Positions 1 through 8,888 of a stretch of DNA of 64,000 bases are shown here, piece after piece. The notes below the pieces were generated by a model, which saw only the letters and a program-made list of their open reading frames with translations, was not told the origin of the DNA and ran no database searches. Source of the stretch: JADJRG01 sp964474905 (GTDB lineage Bacteria > Myxococcota_A > Polyangia > Nannocystales > Nannocystaceae). Where the stretch lies: positions 1 to 64,000 of the forward strand of contig CAYYUP010000007.1 of NCBI GenBank assembly GCA_964474905.1. Direction: 5' to 3'. Positions within the stretch are counted from its first letter, which is position 1. Every line of letters starts with the position of its first letter. The translations under genes were made by a program, and so were the position numbers.

Positions 1-771
1 CATTTTGTGCGCATCGAGGGTGATCGAGGTGATCCGCGGATCGCGAAAGTCGAGGCGGTTATCGGTGGCGAGTAGGGGATAGATAAATCCGCCGAAGGCC
101 GCATCGATATGCACCGAATAAGAGACACCCAGGCGGTCCAGGATCGGTAGCACGGACTCAGGATCATCGATCGAGCCAAACATCGTGGTGCCCATATTGA
201 GCACCGCGATCACATGCATAATGCCCGCTTCGAGCATGCTCTTGACGATTCGCTCGACCTCGGCCGGATCGAGAGCGCGACTCTCCGGATCGACGTTCAC
301 CTGCCACAGGGGCATACCCAGCAGGTCCGCGCCCTTGGCGATCGAATAGTGGGTATCTGCGGAACAAAGAACTCCGCAGCGACCTGTGCCCTCGCCCTGA
401 AGATCGCGAAAGCGATTGCGGTAGGTCCACATCGCCTGGATGTTGGCCTCGGTGCCGCCCGAAGTGACATAGCCGTCCCAGCTCGCGGGCGCAGCTCGGA
501 GCAACTCCTCGGCGCAGATGCGCAACAGATCGCGCTCGATCGCCTGCGTGCCCTCGAACGCGGATTCGGAAGCGCCCAGGGTGTGACAGCCGATGTGGTT
601 CGGGTTTGAGACGTAGGTCCGCAGAAGACCAAAATCTCGCAGCTCGTCGAGCCGCGGGAAGACCCGACTATCCAGGGTCGATCCTGGCAACCCGAGGATC
701 GAATTCGCCTCGTAATCGAGGTTCTTTTTGAGGGCTTCTCGGACGGCGCTTTGGATCGCCGAGTTCGGCAT
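1..771 (-). CDS. Group II PLP-dependent decarboxylase (partial, C-terminus outside window)
   Basis: The N-terminal 257 residues of a pyridoxal-phosphate amino-acid decarboxylase; the rest lies beyond the left edge. Visible motifs are SGGTEAN (PLP phosphate pocket), HIDAAFGGF (the Asp that pairs with the PLP pyridine nitrogen) and DAHKM, whose Lys at residue 256 would form the Schiff base. The position of that Lys and the short N-terminus resemble archaeal MfnA (tyrosine/aspartate decarboxylase) and bacterial histidine/glutamate decarboxylase relatives; the substrate cannot be read from sequence. I start at the ATG ending at 771. An in-frame ATG at 786 is possible, and neither has a clear ribosome-binding site. 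It lies about 70 bp downstream of a small membrane-protein gene on the same strand and may be co-transcribed with it. Confidence 0.88.
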   Translation of the reverse strand, partial: MPNSAIQSAVREALKKNLDYEANSILGLPGSTLDSRVFPRLDELRDFGLLRTYVSNPNHIGCHTLGASESAFEGTQAIERDLLRICAEELLRAAPASWDGYVTSGGTEANIQAMWTYRNRFRDLQGEGTGRCGVLCSADTHYSIAKGADLLGMPLWQVNVDPESRALDPAEVERIVKSMLEAGIMHVIAVLNMGTTMFGSIDDPESVLPILDRLGVSYSVHIDAAFGGFIYPLLATDNRLDFRDPRITSITLDAHKM

Positions 772-841
772 CGCTTGCCAAGGCATCCCGGCAAGAGTTG
801 ACCCATTCGGCCCGCTTCGCAAGGGCGATCGGCCCGGCTGC

Positions 842-1231
842 TCAGCGGCGCCAACGGCCGAGGTCGACCAGCTGAGAGGCCAACCAGAGGCTCCAGATAC
901 CGACCAGCGCGAGCCCGGGCAGGAGAGGCACCCACTCAGGCACAAACCCAGAGATCGCCGCGACGAAACTGCCGACCAGCGACAGCGCCGCGAGCAGCAC
1001 CGTCGCCTCGAGAATCCGCACGCCGAGGGCATGTGTGCGCAGCAGCCCGACGCCGACCGTCGCCAGCCAGGACCCCACCGCGAGCGCACCCAGGCCCGAC
1101 AGACGCCAGAGTACGTCCACCGCAGGCGCGCCCTGGAGCGCCCCGACGAGCCCGGCCAGGATGAGGAGCAGACCGCCGAGTACCAAAGCACCCACGGCGA
1201 GACAAAGGGTACGTCGGATGATCCGCTCCAT
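842..1231 (-). CDS. Small integral membrane protein, four predicted TM segments
   Basis: A 129-residue, very hydrophobic protein. Four stretches rich in Leu/Val/Ala/Gly (about residues 8-32, 42-62, 72-94 and 100-120) look like membrane helices, with an Arg-containing N-terminus (MERIIRR) and a basic C-terminus (GRWRR). No catalytic motif is visible and I do not recognise the family. It is just upstream of the PLP decarboxylase on the same strand, so the two may form a short operon in which this protein could be an inner-membrane partner. That link rests on position only. The 127 bp to the next gene is a divergent promoter region. Confidence 0.7.
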   Translation of the reverse strand: MERIIRRTLCLAVGALVLGGLLLILAGLVGALQGAPAVDVLWRLSGLGALAVGSWLATVGVGLLRTHALGVRILEATVLLAALSLVGSFVAAISGFVPEWVPLLPGLALVGIWSLWLASQLVDLGRWRR

Positions 1232-1358
1232 GCCCTTACGCTAGCACCCACGGCTCCGATCCGCCGCCCTCCTGCCGGCGCAAATGCGGCGAAGTTTTGC
1301 GGCGAGCGCCATCGCGAGCATGTCGACTTTTCCCAAGGCCTGTTAGCGTGGCGCGGTC

Positions 1359-2117
1359 ATGGACGAAGCCCAGATCTACACCTGGCTCATGCTCGGTATC
1401 TTCGCCTCGGCGGCGTTGACCTTCCTCGCGCTGACCTTCATTAGTGCGCCCTACGGTCGTCACCGGCGCCAGGGCTGGGGGCCAATGATGAACACTCGCG
1501 CGGCCTGGGTATTGATGGAGTCGCCAGCGGTGTTCGGCTTCCTCGCAGTCTTCTTTGCGGGTGAGTACGCGTGGTCGCTCGCCCCCCTGATCCTGCTGGC
1601 AATCTGGCAGGTCCACTATGTCCAGCGCACGCTGATCTACCCCTTCTTGCTGCGCACCGGCGGCAAGCCGACGCCGGTCTCGGTGGTCGCGATGGGCTTC
1701 ACATTCAACGCGATCAATGCCTATATCAATGCACGCATGATCTCGCACTTCGCCATCTACGGGGATTCATGGCTGATGGACCCGCGCTTCCTCGTCGGTG
1801 CGGCGCTCTTCGCCTTCGGCTATTCACTCAATCGAAGCTCCGACCGGCGCCTGCAAAACCTCCGCGCACCCGGTGAGAGCGGCTACAAAATCCCCCGCGG
1901 TGGCGCGTTTGAGCTGGTCTCCTGCCCGAATTACCTTGGAGAGCTGATCGAGTGGGTCGGCTGGGCCGTCGCGACCTGGTCGTTGGCGGGACTCTCCTTC
2001 GCGGTCTTTACCGCCGCCAATCTGATCCCCCGAGCGCTGAGCCACCACCGCTGGTACCGCGAACAATTCCCCGACTACCCGCGCAAGCGCCGAGCCATGC
2101 TGCCCTTTATTCTATGA
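1359..2117 (+). CDS. Steroid 5-alpha-reductase family membrane enzyme (SRD5A-like)
   Basis: A 252-residue polytopic membrane protein, close in length to mammalian SRD5A1 (about 259 residues). It carries the C-terminal signature of the family: GYKIPRGGAFELVSCPNYLG, then ELIEWVGWA, and an end with HHRWYREQFPDYPRKRRAMLPFIL-type residues (HRWY...YP..R..+PF). The family reduces delta-4 double bonds of 3-oxo-steroids with NADPH, or related double bonds. Upstream residues RQGWGPMMNTRAAWVLMESPA also fit the SRD5A1/2 group better than the DUF1295 group. It is transcribed divergently from the small membrane protein. Several Nannocystineae are known to make sterols, so a role in sterol-ring or side-chain metabolism is reasonable but not shown here. 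Confidence 0.87.
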   Translation: MDEAQIYTWLMLGIFASAALTFLALTFISAPYGRHRRQGWGPMMNTRAAWVLMESPAVFGFLAVFFAGEYAWSLAPLILLAIWQVHYVQRTLIYPFLLRTGGKPTPVSVVAMGFTFNAINAYINARMISHFAIYGDSWLMDPRFLVGAALFAFGYSLNRSSDRRLQNLRAPGESGYKIPRGGAFELVSCPNYLGELIEWVGWAVATWSLAGLSFAVFTAANLIPRALSHHRWYREQFPDYPRKRRAMLPFIL

Positions 2118-2158
2118 TCTAGGGATTCGCGGCCAGCGAAGTTAAGCGCCTTTCGTGC

Positions 2159-3577
2159 TCAACCCCGAAAGCGCACATGAAAGTGATTGCGATGGCCTCG
2201 CCAGTGACGGACAAGCCCGTGCGCCCGCCCCCGACCCCGCGGGTACTGGAAGAGTTCGTCGAGGGTCTCGTCGCTGACGCCCTTGTGCCGGGCATAGTCG
2301 TAGAGCGTCTTTTGCACGTTATAGTCGAGGAAGATCGCCCGCACTTCGTTGGTATCGGCAAAGGCCTTGATCAGCGCCCAGGTGCGACCGACATCGAGGG
2401 TCTGCGCGTTGGCGACGACAAAGCGTTTTTCGCCAGCCAGCATGCCCTTGTGCACCAGGCCAACGTCGACGTCGACGCCTTTTTGATGCGACTTATGCGG
2501 CTTGAGACGGCCGCCACCCTTCTTTGAGATGTCGCCGATGTGCACCCGAGGGCCCTTGGGGCGCCGCTGCTTGTAGCGGGAGACCGCTGCCTTGATCGCC
2601 TTGATCGTTCGGGGTGTCCCGTAGGCCAGATTGGGTCGCTTGACCAGGTAAAATTTTGAGCCGATCGCGAGCTGGGTGCTAGCCCGCAAAATCCCGCGAT
2701 GATGCTGCCTCGGCGCAAATTCGAGGTGCTCCTCGACATCGATCATGACCACCAGCTGATCACCGATACGCAAAGACCGCGGGTTTGCGATCAAACGCTT
2801 GCCGAGTTTGCCCTTTTGCAGGCGCAGCAGTTCGTCGACGGTGAGCCCGTAGTGCTTGGCGATCTTGGTCGGGTTCTCCCCCTTGACGACAAGGTGCTCG
2901 ACGGACCTCCTGGTTCGCGGCGCAAGCTCGGGACAGATCCGAAGTTTTTGCCCGGGTCGCAGGAGATCGGGGTTTTTCTTGAGCGACGTGTTGAGGGCGA
3001 TGACATCACTGCGGCGCACACCGTAACGACCCGCGATCCCGCCTAAGTGCTCACCCTTGGCGACCTCGTGCTCGTAGATCGGAGTGCGAAAGTCGCACTC
3101 TTTGGCGCCCTTTAGCCGCTTTTTCGGTTTTTTGGAGGCCGTGGTTTTCGGCGATTTTTTTGCCGCTTTTTTTCCAGAGGTCTTGGACTTCTTCCCCGAA
3201 CCCTTTGCGTGCCCCTTCGAGGACTTCTTTCGAGCCCTCTTCGGCGAGCGCTGGCCGGGCAATGGCGGCTCTTCAGCAGTGCGTACATTCGGTCGAATGC
3301 CTGACGCTTCGCTGTCGCTGTCGTCGTCCGCAGCGTGTGTCTCGGGCGTATCCCCCCCGGAATCCCCGACTTCGCCCGCCTTCGCGATATCGCGGCCCTG
3401 CTTCGCGTCGGTATCAGCGTTGTTGTCGGCCTCGGTGTCGGCGTTGCCAAACACACCGGGCAGCAAAATTTTTGCGTTCCGCTCGGTCAGCGAGTGCGGC
3501 ACCTGGGCCGCGGCCACAGGCACAAAACTCGCCACAAGGAGCGCGCTGAGCAAGCGGTGGATCGTCTTCTTTGGCAT
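2159..3577 (-). CDS. Exported LysM-containing penicillin-insensitive murein endopeptidase (M74/MepA-like)
   Basis: A 472-residue protein with a signal peptide (residues 1-24, ending AAA-Q) and an acidic low-complexity segment (45-90). A strongly basic Lys/Ser linker follows (111-158), then two LysM peptidoglycan-binding modules (about 169-215 and 228-280) and a C-terminal MepA-like metallopeptidase domain (about 300-472). Zinc-ligand motifs of the M74 family are visible: SHQ.GVDVDV (363-371) and the terminal HFHVR (465-469), with GDIS..GGGRL before them. M74 enzymes cut D-Ala-mDAP crosslinks in peptidoglycan. The combination of two LysM domains with a Lys-rich linker is unlike the short enterobacterial MepA and suggests retention on the cell wall. 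The gene is transcribed away from the AAA gene at 3704. Confidence 0.9.
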   Translation of the reverse strand: MPKKTIHRLLSALLVASFVPVAAAQVPHSLTERNAKILLPGVFGNADTEADNNADTDAKQGRDIAKAGEVGDSGGDTPETHAADDDSDSEASGIRPNVRTAEEPPLPGQRSPKRARKKSSKGHAKGSGKKSKTSGKKAAKKSPKTTASKKPKKRLKGAKECDFRTPIYEHEVAKGEHLGGIAGRYGVRRSDVIALNTSLKKNPDLLRPGQKLRICPELAPRTRRSVEHLVVKGENPTKIAKHYGLTVDELLRLQKGKLGKRLIANPRSLRIGDQLVVMIDVEEHLEFAPRQHHRGILRASTQLAIGSKFYLVKRPNLAYGTPRTIKAIKAAVSRYKQRRPKGPRVHIGDISKKGGGRLKPHKSHQKGVDVDVGLVHKGMLAGEKRFVVANAQTLDVGRTWALIKAFADTNEVRAIFLDYNVQKTLYDYARHKGVSDETLDELFQYPRGRGRAHGLVRHWRGHRNHFHVRFRG

Positions 3578-3703
3578 ACAAAGGTAGGCCGCAGGTCAAC
3601 CACTGACATCACGGCCGGCCGCTCGCCAGGATAGCGAACAACGGCAGCAGAGCAACAAATCGGGCTTTTTGGCGGGGCCCCGAGCGCTGGTATACCGGCG
3701 CCC

Positions 3704-4597
3704 ATGGAGAGCGTGCTTATCCAAGGGGTCGAGCTTCGACTGAGCCCGGCTGATGTCCTCGCCTGCGAATGGGTGGGTCGTCCCGAACTCTTGCACCAGC
3801 TGCGAGCCGCCTGGATGGTGCTCGATGCGAGCGACTACCCGCTCTCGCCTCGCCTCGTCGGCAGGCCCGGTGTTGGCAAAACGACGCTCGCGGCAGCTGC
3901 CTCCAACGCCCTCGGCAAGCCCCTCTACATCGTGCAAGCGACGATGGATACCCGTCCCGAAGACCTCCTAGTGACGCCGGTGATCACCGACGGTCAAAGA
4001 CTGCGCTACGTCGCCTCACCCTTGGTCTCGGCGATGATCAAGGGCGGCGTCTGTGTCCTCGACGAGGGCAACCGAATGAGCGAAAAGAGCTGGGCCTCGC
4101 TCGCACCGCTGCTCGACCGCCGCCGCTATGTCGAGTCGATCATCGCTGGCATCAAGATCCACGCCCACCGCGACTTCCGCTTCTGCGCCACCATGAACGA
4201 AGACGCCTCGACCTTCGACGTTCCCGAGTACATCCACAGCCGCCTGCAACCACAGATCCAGATCGACTTTCCCGATCGCGACGAGGAACGGGCGATCCTC
4301 CAGGCAAATTTGCCCTTCGCCAAAGGACCTGTCCTCGAGTACATGGCGGCTTTTCTCCAGCGCGCGCACGCCGAGGACGAGCCCTACAGCGTCCGCGACG
4401 GCATCAACATCGCCCGCTACGCCCTCAAGCTGGCAGCGAGCACCGACTCCGCTGCGGAGGAGCGCCCAGAGGCGCCACAACACCTGCGCCGGGCGACCCT
4501 CCAGATCCTCGGCGAAGAGGCGCTGCCCTACCTGCCCGGCGAACGCCCGCTCAGCCACAACGATGACAGCGACGCTCAGGACGACGACCTCGAATGA
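3704..4597 (+). CDS. MoxR/dynein-related AAA ATPase
   Basis: A 297-residue AAA ATPase of the AAA_5/MoxR-like kind. Walker A is GRPGVGKT (53-60), Walker B is VCVLDEGNR (Asp120, Glu121), sensor 1 is the Asn of ATMNED (165), and an arginine candidate lies in IHSRLQP (180). MoxR ATPases usually act as chaperones that load or activate a partner encoded next door, often a VWA-domain protein. Here the partner gene starts in the ATGA overlap with this stop codon, implying translational coupling, but that partner shows no recognisable VWA/MIDAS motif. The start is the ATG at 3704; no strong ribosome-binding site is visible. Confidence 0.88.
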   Translation: MESVLIQGVELRLSPADVLACEWVGRPELLHQLRAAWMVLDASDYPLSPRLVGRPGVGKTTLAAAASNALGKPLYIVQATMDTRPEDLLVTPVITDGQRLRYVASPLVSAMIKGGVCVLDEGNRMSEKSWASLAPLLDRRRYVESIIAGIKIHAHRDFRFCATMNEDASTFDVPEYIHSRLQPQIQIDFPDRDEERAILQANLPFAKGPVLEYMAAFLQRAHAEDEPYSVRDGINIARYALKLAASTDSAAEERPEAPQHLRRATLQILGEEALPYLPGERPLSHNDDSDAQDDDLE

Positions 4598-6651
4598 GCG
4601 AGCCGCCCGTCTACCGACCGTCCGCGGATCCCGACCCGCTCTCGCTCGATGCTCATGATCTCAGCTCGATAGGCCTCGCCTTTGCCGGCGGTTGGGTACT
4701 GCCGGTGCTCCGCGGAAATCTCGAGTTTGCCTGGCTTACCCGACAGGTCATCGGCAATACTTCACCGAGCGCGATCGCAGTCGACCAAGCCGAGGGCCTT
4801 GCAAACGCGGTCGACCAAGCGATCGCCCGCCTGCCCCTGCTCAGCGTCGTCCGCTACCCGGATCCGCGGCACAACGGGCGTCCTATCTACCTGCCGATCG
4901 AACCCGCAGATGCGCTCGTCGAGGCGATCCGCCGCGGTCATGAGCAGGGCCTGCCGATCTGGAGGATCGGCCGCAACAGCGACGCCGTTTCGACCGCCCG
5001 CGCAGCCAAAGACAAGCTGCCCGACCCGCTCGCCGCCGAGCGCATCGGCGCACTCGACTACCTCCGCCAGGCCCTTGAGCTCATCGAGGTTTCTTCGACC
5101 GACGACGATACGCACCGCGAGGCAGCGATGGCCCAGGAGCTCGCGCTCCAGATCGCCCGAGCACGCGATCGAGGAGAACAGCCGCGCGTGCTCGTCATCT
5201 GTGATCTCTGGCGAGTGCGACGTCTACTCGCAGCGATCCGAGCCGCTGACAACCCCTGCGTGGGCGCGGCGATTCCGCTGCGTGAACGCCCCCTGCAGGA
5301 CGTCGTCGTCCGCCACCTGGCCGAGAGTTCCTCGCAGAACATCCTCGCCGAGATGCCCTTCATCAACGCCGCCTTCGAACGGGCTCGCGACGCTCACGAC
5401 GAGACCCGCAGCGCCGATCCAACCGAGGGCCAGGCGGCCGTCATCAACCTCTTTGGAGACCGCCGCAAGAGCACAGACAAACCGGACTGCAGCCCCTCTC
5501 CAGCGCCGACAAAAGTGCAGAAAAAAGGGCTCCTGCGGGGCAGGATCGCCTTGCTTTACGGGATCTGTGCGGGCGCCCGTGAGCGCTACGCCGAGCTGCA
5601 CGGCGGTGTGCTTCGGGGCGGATCGGTGGCCGGCATGCTGCGCTACGCCTGCCGCTATGCCCTCACCGAGAACGCCCTCGGGCCCGATCTCTACCACCTG
5701 GTGATCGCCGGCCGCGGCTTCGCGGACGACAACTACGCGCAGGAACTCTGGGAGGTCGCGAGCGCCTATCCTTGGCAGTCCGCTCGCCCTGAGATCGAGG
5801 CTCTGGAGGTCACGCTGCACGACCTGCAAAGCCGAGTGCGAAACCTCCGATTCCGGCCAAAGCAACTGCGTCGGCGCCAACGCCTGCGGCAGATCGTCAA
5901 GCCACCTCCCAAAGAGAGCCGCCCCGGTGAGTGGGCCGAGCACTTCGCCGATGGGCTCTGTTCCTATCAACCGGATGACCTGGCGATCGAGGGCTACGGC
6001 CAACTTCTGCGCCGCCAGAGTGCGCGCATCATCAGCGCCGCCGCCTCCCGGACCTCCCGCTTTACGTCGACACTCGGCGACGGCATCGACGTCCGCGAGA
6101 CCCTGCGAAACTGGCACGAAAAAACGATCTACATCCGCACAGAGGGGGCCGTGCGCGAACAGGCGGGTGCGGTCGTCGTGATCTTTGAGGACGAGCCGCT
6201 GCACTCCGACGAGCGCGAGCCCACCTACCCCTGGCAGATGACTTGGCAGGGCGAAGGCGACGAAGAAGGGGACACGGCGCTCTACGCCACAGATCCCTTT
6301 GACCGGATCATCGGCCCCGGGATCGGCCGTGCGCTCTACGGAGGTTTTTTGCTCAATCGACCGGCGGGCAACATGTTCGGGGTCTGGCAAGACAGCTACT
6401 TCGTCGACGCTCGCAGCAAGGCCGAGGTGCTGCTGCTCGCCGCCCTCGATCACAGCCGTGAGCGCGTCGTCGTCTTCGTCGCCCCGACGCCGCCCAGGCG
6501 TCGCCTGCAAGAGCTCGCCCGGCGACTCGATCGCAAGATCATTCACGTGCCCCTAGGCCAGCTCTCGCCCCTCGCACTCCAACGCGTCCGTCGATTTCAC
6601 GTGCTGAGCGGCCCCGAAGTCCGCGATGTGGCACCCCGCTACATCCGCTAG
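4594..6651 (+). CDS. Unknown 685-residue partner of the MoxR-like ATPase
   Basis: It starts inside the stop codon of the AAA ATPase gene (ATGA), so the two are almost certainly co-translated. The protein appears soluble: there is no signal peptide or clear membrane segment. It has a basic, Arg-rich middle (about residues 405-445, with runs such as LRRRQRLRQ) and a C-terminal 150 residues with GPGIGRALYGGFLLNRPAG and an alternating-hydrophobic stretch ERVVVFVAPTPP that looks like a buried beta-strand. I looked for a VWA MIDAS motif (DxSxS), expected for MoxR partners, and did not find one. Function unknown; from the operon arrangement it is probably the substrate or effector of the ATPase. Confidence 0.82.
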   Translation: MSEPPVYRPSADPDPLSLDAHDLSSIGLAFAGGWVLPVLRGNLEFAWLTRQVIGNTSPSAIAVDQAEGLANAVDQAIARLPLLSVVRYPDPRHNGRPIYLPIEPADALVEAIRRGHEQGLPIWRIGRNSDAVSTARAAKDKLPDPLAAERIGALDYLRQALELIEVSSTDDDTHREAAMAQELALQIARARDRGEQPRVLVICDLWRVRRLLAAIRAADNPCVGAAIPLRERPLQDVVVRHLAESSSQNILAEMPFINAAFERARDAHDETRSADPTEGQAAVINLFGDRRKSTDKPDCSPSPAPTKVQKKGLLRGRIALLYGICAGARERYAELHGGVLRGGSVAGMLRYACRYALTENALGPDLYHLVIAGRGFADDNYAQELWEVASAYPWQSARPEIEALEVTLHDLQSRVRNLRFRPKQLRRRQRLRQIVKPPPKESRPGEWAEHFADGLCSYQPDDLAIEGYGQLLRRQSARIISAAASRTSRFTSTLGDGIDVRETLRNWHEKTIYIRTEGAVREQAGAVVVIFEDEPLHSDEREPTYPWQMTWQGEGDEEGDTALYATDPFDRIIGPGIGRALYGGFLLNRPAGNMFGVWQDSYFVDARSKAEVLLLAALDHSRERVVVFVAPTPPRRRLQELARRLDRKIIHVPLGQLSPLALQRVRRFHVLSGPEVRDVAPRYIR

Positions 6652-6693
6652 CGAGCCGCTCACCGCCGCCACGGATCGGGTAGGCTGCCGCCC

Positions 6694-7647
6694 ATGAGCG
6701 CCCCCCCCCGCCCCTGGATCGAGGCCTTCGCGCCCGCGACGATCTCCAACCTCGGACCAGGATTTGACTGCCTAGGTCTCGCGATCCAGGGCGCTGGCGA
6801 CCGCGTACGAGTCCGCCGATCGGGGACGCCAGGTGTGCATCTCGGCCGGATCACCGGCGACAAGGGACGCCTGCCCACAGCGCCCGAGGCCAACACCGCG
6901 AGTGCCGTTCTCCAGGCGATGATCGAACGTTTCGCACCCGGCGAAGGTCTCGAGGTCGAACTCGACAAGGGCTTGCCGCTCGGCAGCGGACTCGGCTCTT
7001 CGGGGGCTTCGGCATGCGCTGCGCTGGTTGCCGGCGATGCGGCGCTTGGCCTGGGTCTAGGCCACACGCAGCTGGTGGACCTCGCTCGCGGCGGCGAAAA
7101 AATCGCCTGCGGCAGTGCCCACCCCGACAACGTCGCACCGGCGATCGTCGGCGGCATTGTCCTGATCTCCAACCTCGATCCGCTGCGTCTGATCTCCCTG
7201 CCAGCGCCCCGCGATCTGTGGATCGCCGTCTACACGCCGGGCTGCGAAGTCGCGACCAAGGATGCCCGCGCGGTCCTTCCCAAACGTGTCGGCCTCGACC
7301 AAACCGTGCGCCACTCGGCCCGCCTGGGGCTCCTCGTGCACGCGCTACACGTCGGCGACCTCTCACTCCTCGGCGAAGCGATCACCGACGAACTGATCGA
7401 ACCAGCTCGCGCGCACCTGATCCCCGGTTACATCGACGCCAAGGTCTCGGCGATCGAGGCCGGCGCGATCGCTTGTTCGATCAGTGGTGCCGGTCCAACG
7501 ACCTTCGCCCTCAGCGGCAGCGAAGAGCGAGCGACCGCTCTGCTCGAGATTCTCGAGGAGTCCTTCACTCACCACGGTGTCGCCGGCAAGGGCTGGGTCG
7601 ACCGCGTCGGTGCCGGCGCTCAGATCACCTCAAAGCAGCTTCACTGA
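6694..7647 (+). CDS. thrB: Homoserine kinase
   Basis: A 317-residue GHMP-family kinase, the usual length for ThrB, which phosphorylates homoserine on the way to threonine. The N-terminus APATISNLGPGFDCLGLAI is the characteristic ThrB substrate/nucleotide region, and GLPLGSGLGSSGAS is the GHMP phosphate-binding loop. The later segment ACSISGAGPTTFAL is the third conserved GHMP motif. No threonine synthase or homoserine dehydrogenase gene adjoins it here, so it is not in a classical thr operon. It lies 43 bp after the AAA-partner gene on the same strand and could be read from the same transcript. Confidence 0.95.
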   Translation: MSAPPRPWIEAFAPATISNLGPGFDCLGLAIQGAGDRVRVRRSGTPGVHLGRITGDKGRLPTAPEANTASAVLQAMIERFAPGEGLEVELDKGLPLGSGLGSSGASACAALVAGDAALGLGLGHTQLVDLARGGEKIACGSAHPDNVAPAIVGGIVLISNLDPLRLISLPAPRDLWIAVYTPGCEVATKDARAVLPKRVGLDQTVRHSARLGLLVHALHVGDLSLLGEAITDELIEPARAHLIPGYIDAKVSAIEAGAIACSISGAGPTTFALSGSEERATALLEILEESFTHHGVAGKGWVDRVGAGAQITSKQLH

Positions 7648-7750
7648 GCCCACAAGGGCAAGTCTCAGGACCCGCGAACTGCGAACTGCGACGGTTCGAC
7701 CCAGCTCACCTCACAGCGGCTCGACGGGGCCGCCACCGACCGAGCTAGGA

Positions 7751-8722
7751 TCAGCGCCGGAGCGCGTCGTCGATCCAGCCCGCAACCGATCCGCCAAAGA
7801 GGAATTGGTTGTGGTAGCGGCCGTTGATGAAGACCGCCGGAGTGCCCGTGATCTCGAGCTTTTCGCCGTCAGCGCGATCGGCATCGACGATCTTGGCGCC
7901 CGCACCTGATTTTAGGTCCGCCTCGAATTTTGCGAGATCGAGGCCCAAACGCCTGGCGTACGCCCGCAGGTCGTCGTCTTCGAGGGCCGTTTGGTGACCG
8001 AAACAGAGCTCCGCCATCTCCCAAAATTTGCCCTGAGAAAACGCAGCCATGGTCGCCTCGGCGGCAGGCCTTGCCCGCACATGCCCGCCGAGCGGGAAGT
8101 GCTTAAAGACCAGCTTGGCCCGGCCGCGGAATTGATCGATCGTCTGCTTGAGCGCCGGCGCCTCGGCTGCGCAGTGCGGGCACTCAAAGTCGGCGAAGAC
8201 AACAACGGTGACCGGCGCCCGCTCGTTGCCGTAGACCGGCCGCCCGGTGATGTCGATCTCGCGGACCCTGAGCGAGTCCACGACCTCGCCGAGCGCCCCC
8301 TTGATGTCGCTCGGCGAAGCTCCGCTGGCGAGCGCGTCGGCGACGAACTGCGAGACCGAAAGCGAGTCCCGACAGCTGTCGTCATCGCGCAGCGAGACCG
8401 CGAGGCTGTGCGGTTTTCCGCAGGCGCTGGGCTCGGTATTGATGATCTGGAAGAACGAAGTCTTCTGCGGATCTGTGAGCTTGGTCAGGTCGATGCCCTT
8501 CGCCTCTTCGATGATCGGCGTCGCGGGATCGGCCGCTCCCGAATCCGCGGCCCCGGAGCCGTCCTTGGGCGGTACAGCCTCGGCAGCGGACACCGGCGCG
8601 GGCGCGATCGCCTCGTTTGGGGTGCAGGCAGGGCTGCACGCAGCGAGTACAAAAAAGAGGGGCGCGAGAGTGCACTTCGACGCGTTCATCCCGAAGATCC
8701 CGTGGTGGTTGTCTGAGGCCAT
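7751..8722 (-). CDS. DsbA-family thioredoxin-fold lipoprotein
   Basis: The C-terminal half has the thioredoxin-fold active site FADFECPHC, followed by FRGRAKLVFKHFPLGGH and the cis-Pro loop ITGTPAVFING, all typical of DsbA/DsbG-like thiol oxidoreductases. The N-terminus carries a lipoprotein signal with lipobox VLAAC, then a Pro/Ala/Gly linker, so it is expected to be tethered on the periplasmic face. I chose the ATG at 8722 because a purine-rich GAGGGGGAG lies about 10 bp upstream; an ATG at 8689 would give a shorter, more standard signal peptide. The family typically introduces or isomerises disulfides in exported proteins. It is convergent with thrB and divergent from etfB. Confidence 0.88.
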   Translation of the reverse strand: MASDNHHGIFGMNASKCTLAPLFFVLAACSPACTPNEAIAPAPVSAAEAVPPKDGSGAADSGAADPATPIIEEAKGIDLTKLTDPQKTSFFQIINTEPSACGKPHSLAVSLRDDDSCRDSLSVSQFVADALASGASPSDIKGALGEVVDSLRVREIDITGRPVYGNERAPVTVVVFADFECPHCAAEAPALKQTIDQFRGRAKLVFKHFPLGGHVRARPAAEATMAAFSQGKFWEMAELCFGHQTALEDDDLRAYARRLGLDLAKFEADLKSGAGAKIVDADRADGEKLEITGTPAVFINGRYHNQFLFGGSVAGWIDDALRR

Positions 8723-8837
8723 CGCTGTGAGCGCTCCCCCTCGTGGGTGCGACGACGGCGCGCAGCGAACGCTATCGCAGGCCCGCACGGCTCGCAACCT
8801 TCTGCGCAGACCCGCGGTCGCAGGGGCCCTGAGGCGA

Positions 8838-8866
8838 TTGACAGGGTAGCCCGGCCGCGCGATACC
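8838..8866 (+). promoter_or_regulatory. Candidate sigma-70-type promoter for etfBA
   Basis: TTGACA at 8838-8843 is a perfect -35 consensus. A spacer of 17 bases separates it from GATACC at 8861-8866, a partial -10. It sits just upstream of the AGGAGG ribosome-binding site (8876-8881) and the TTG start of etfB, giving a very short leader. The -10 match is weak, so the call is tentative. Confidence 0.4.
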
Positions 8867-8888
8867 CCCGGCTCAGGAGGATTGCCTG

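Noticed and set aside
5224..6546. 440-codon minus-strand open frame inside the 685-residue gene
   Set aside because: Antisense shadow with no motif or ribosome-binding site. The + strand frame is coupled to the AAA gene.
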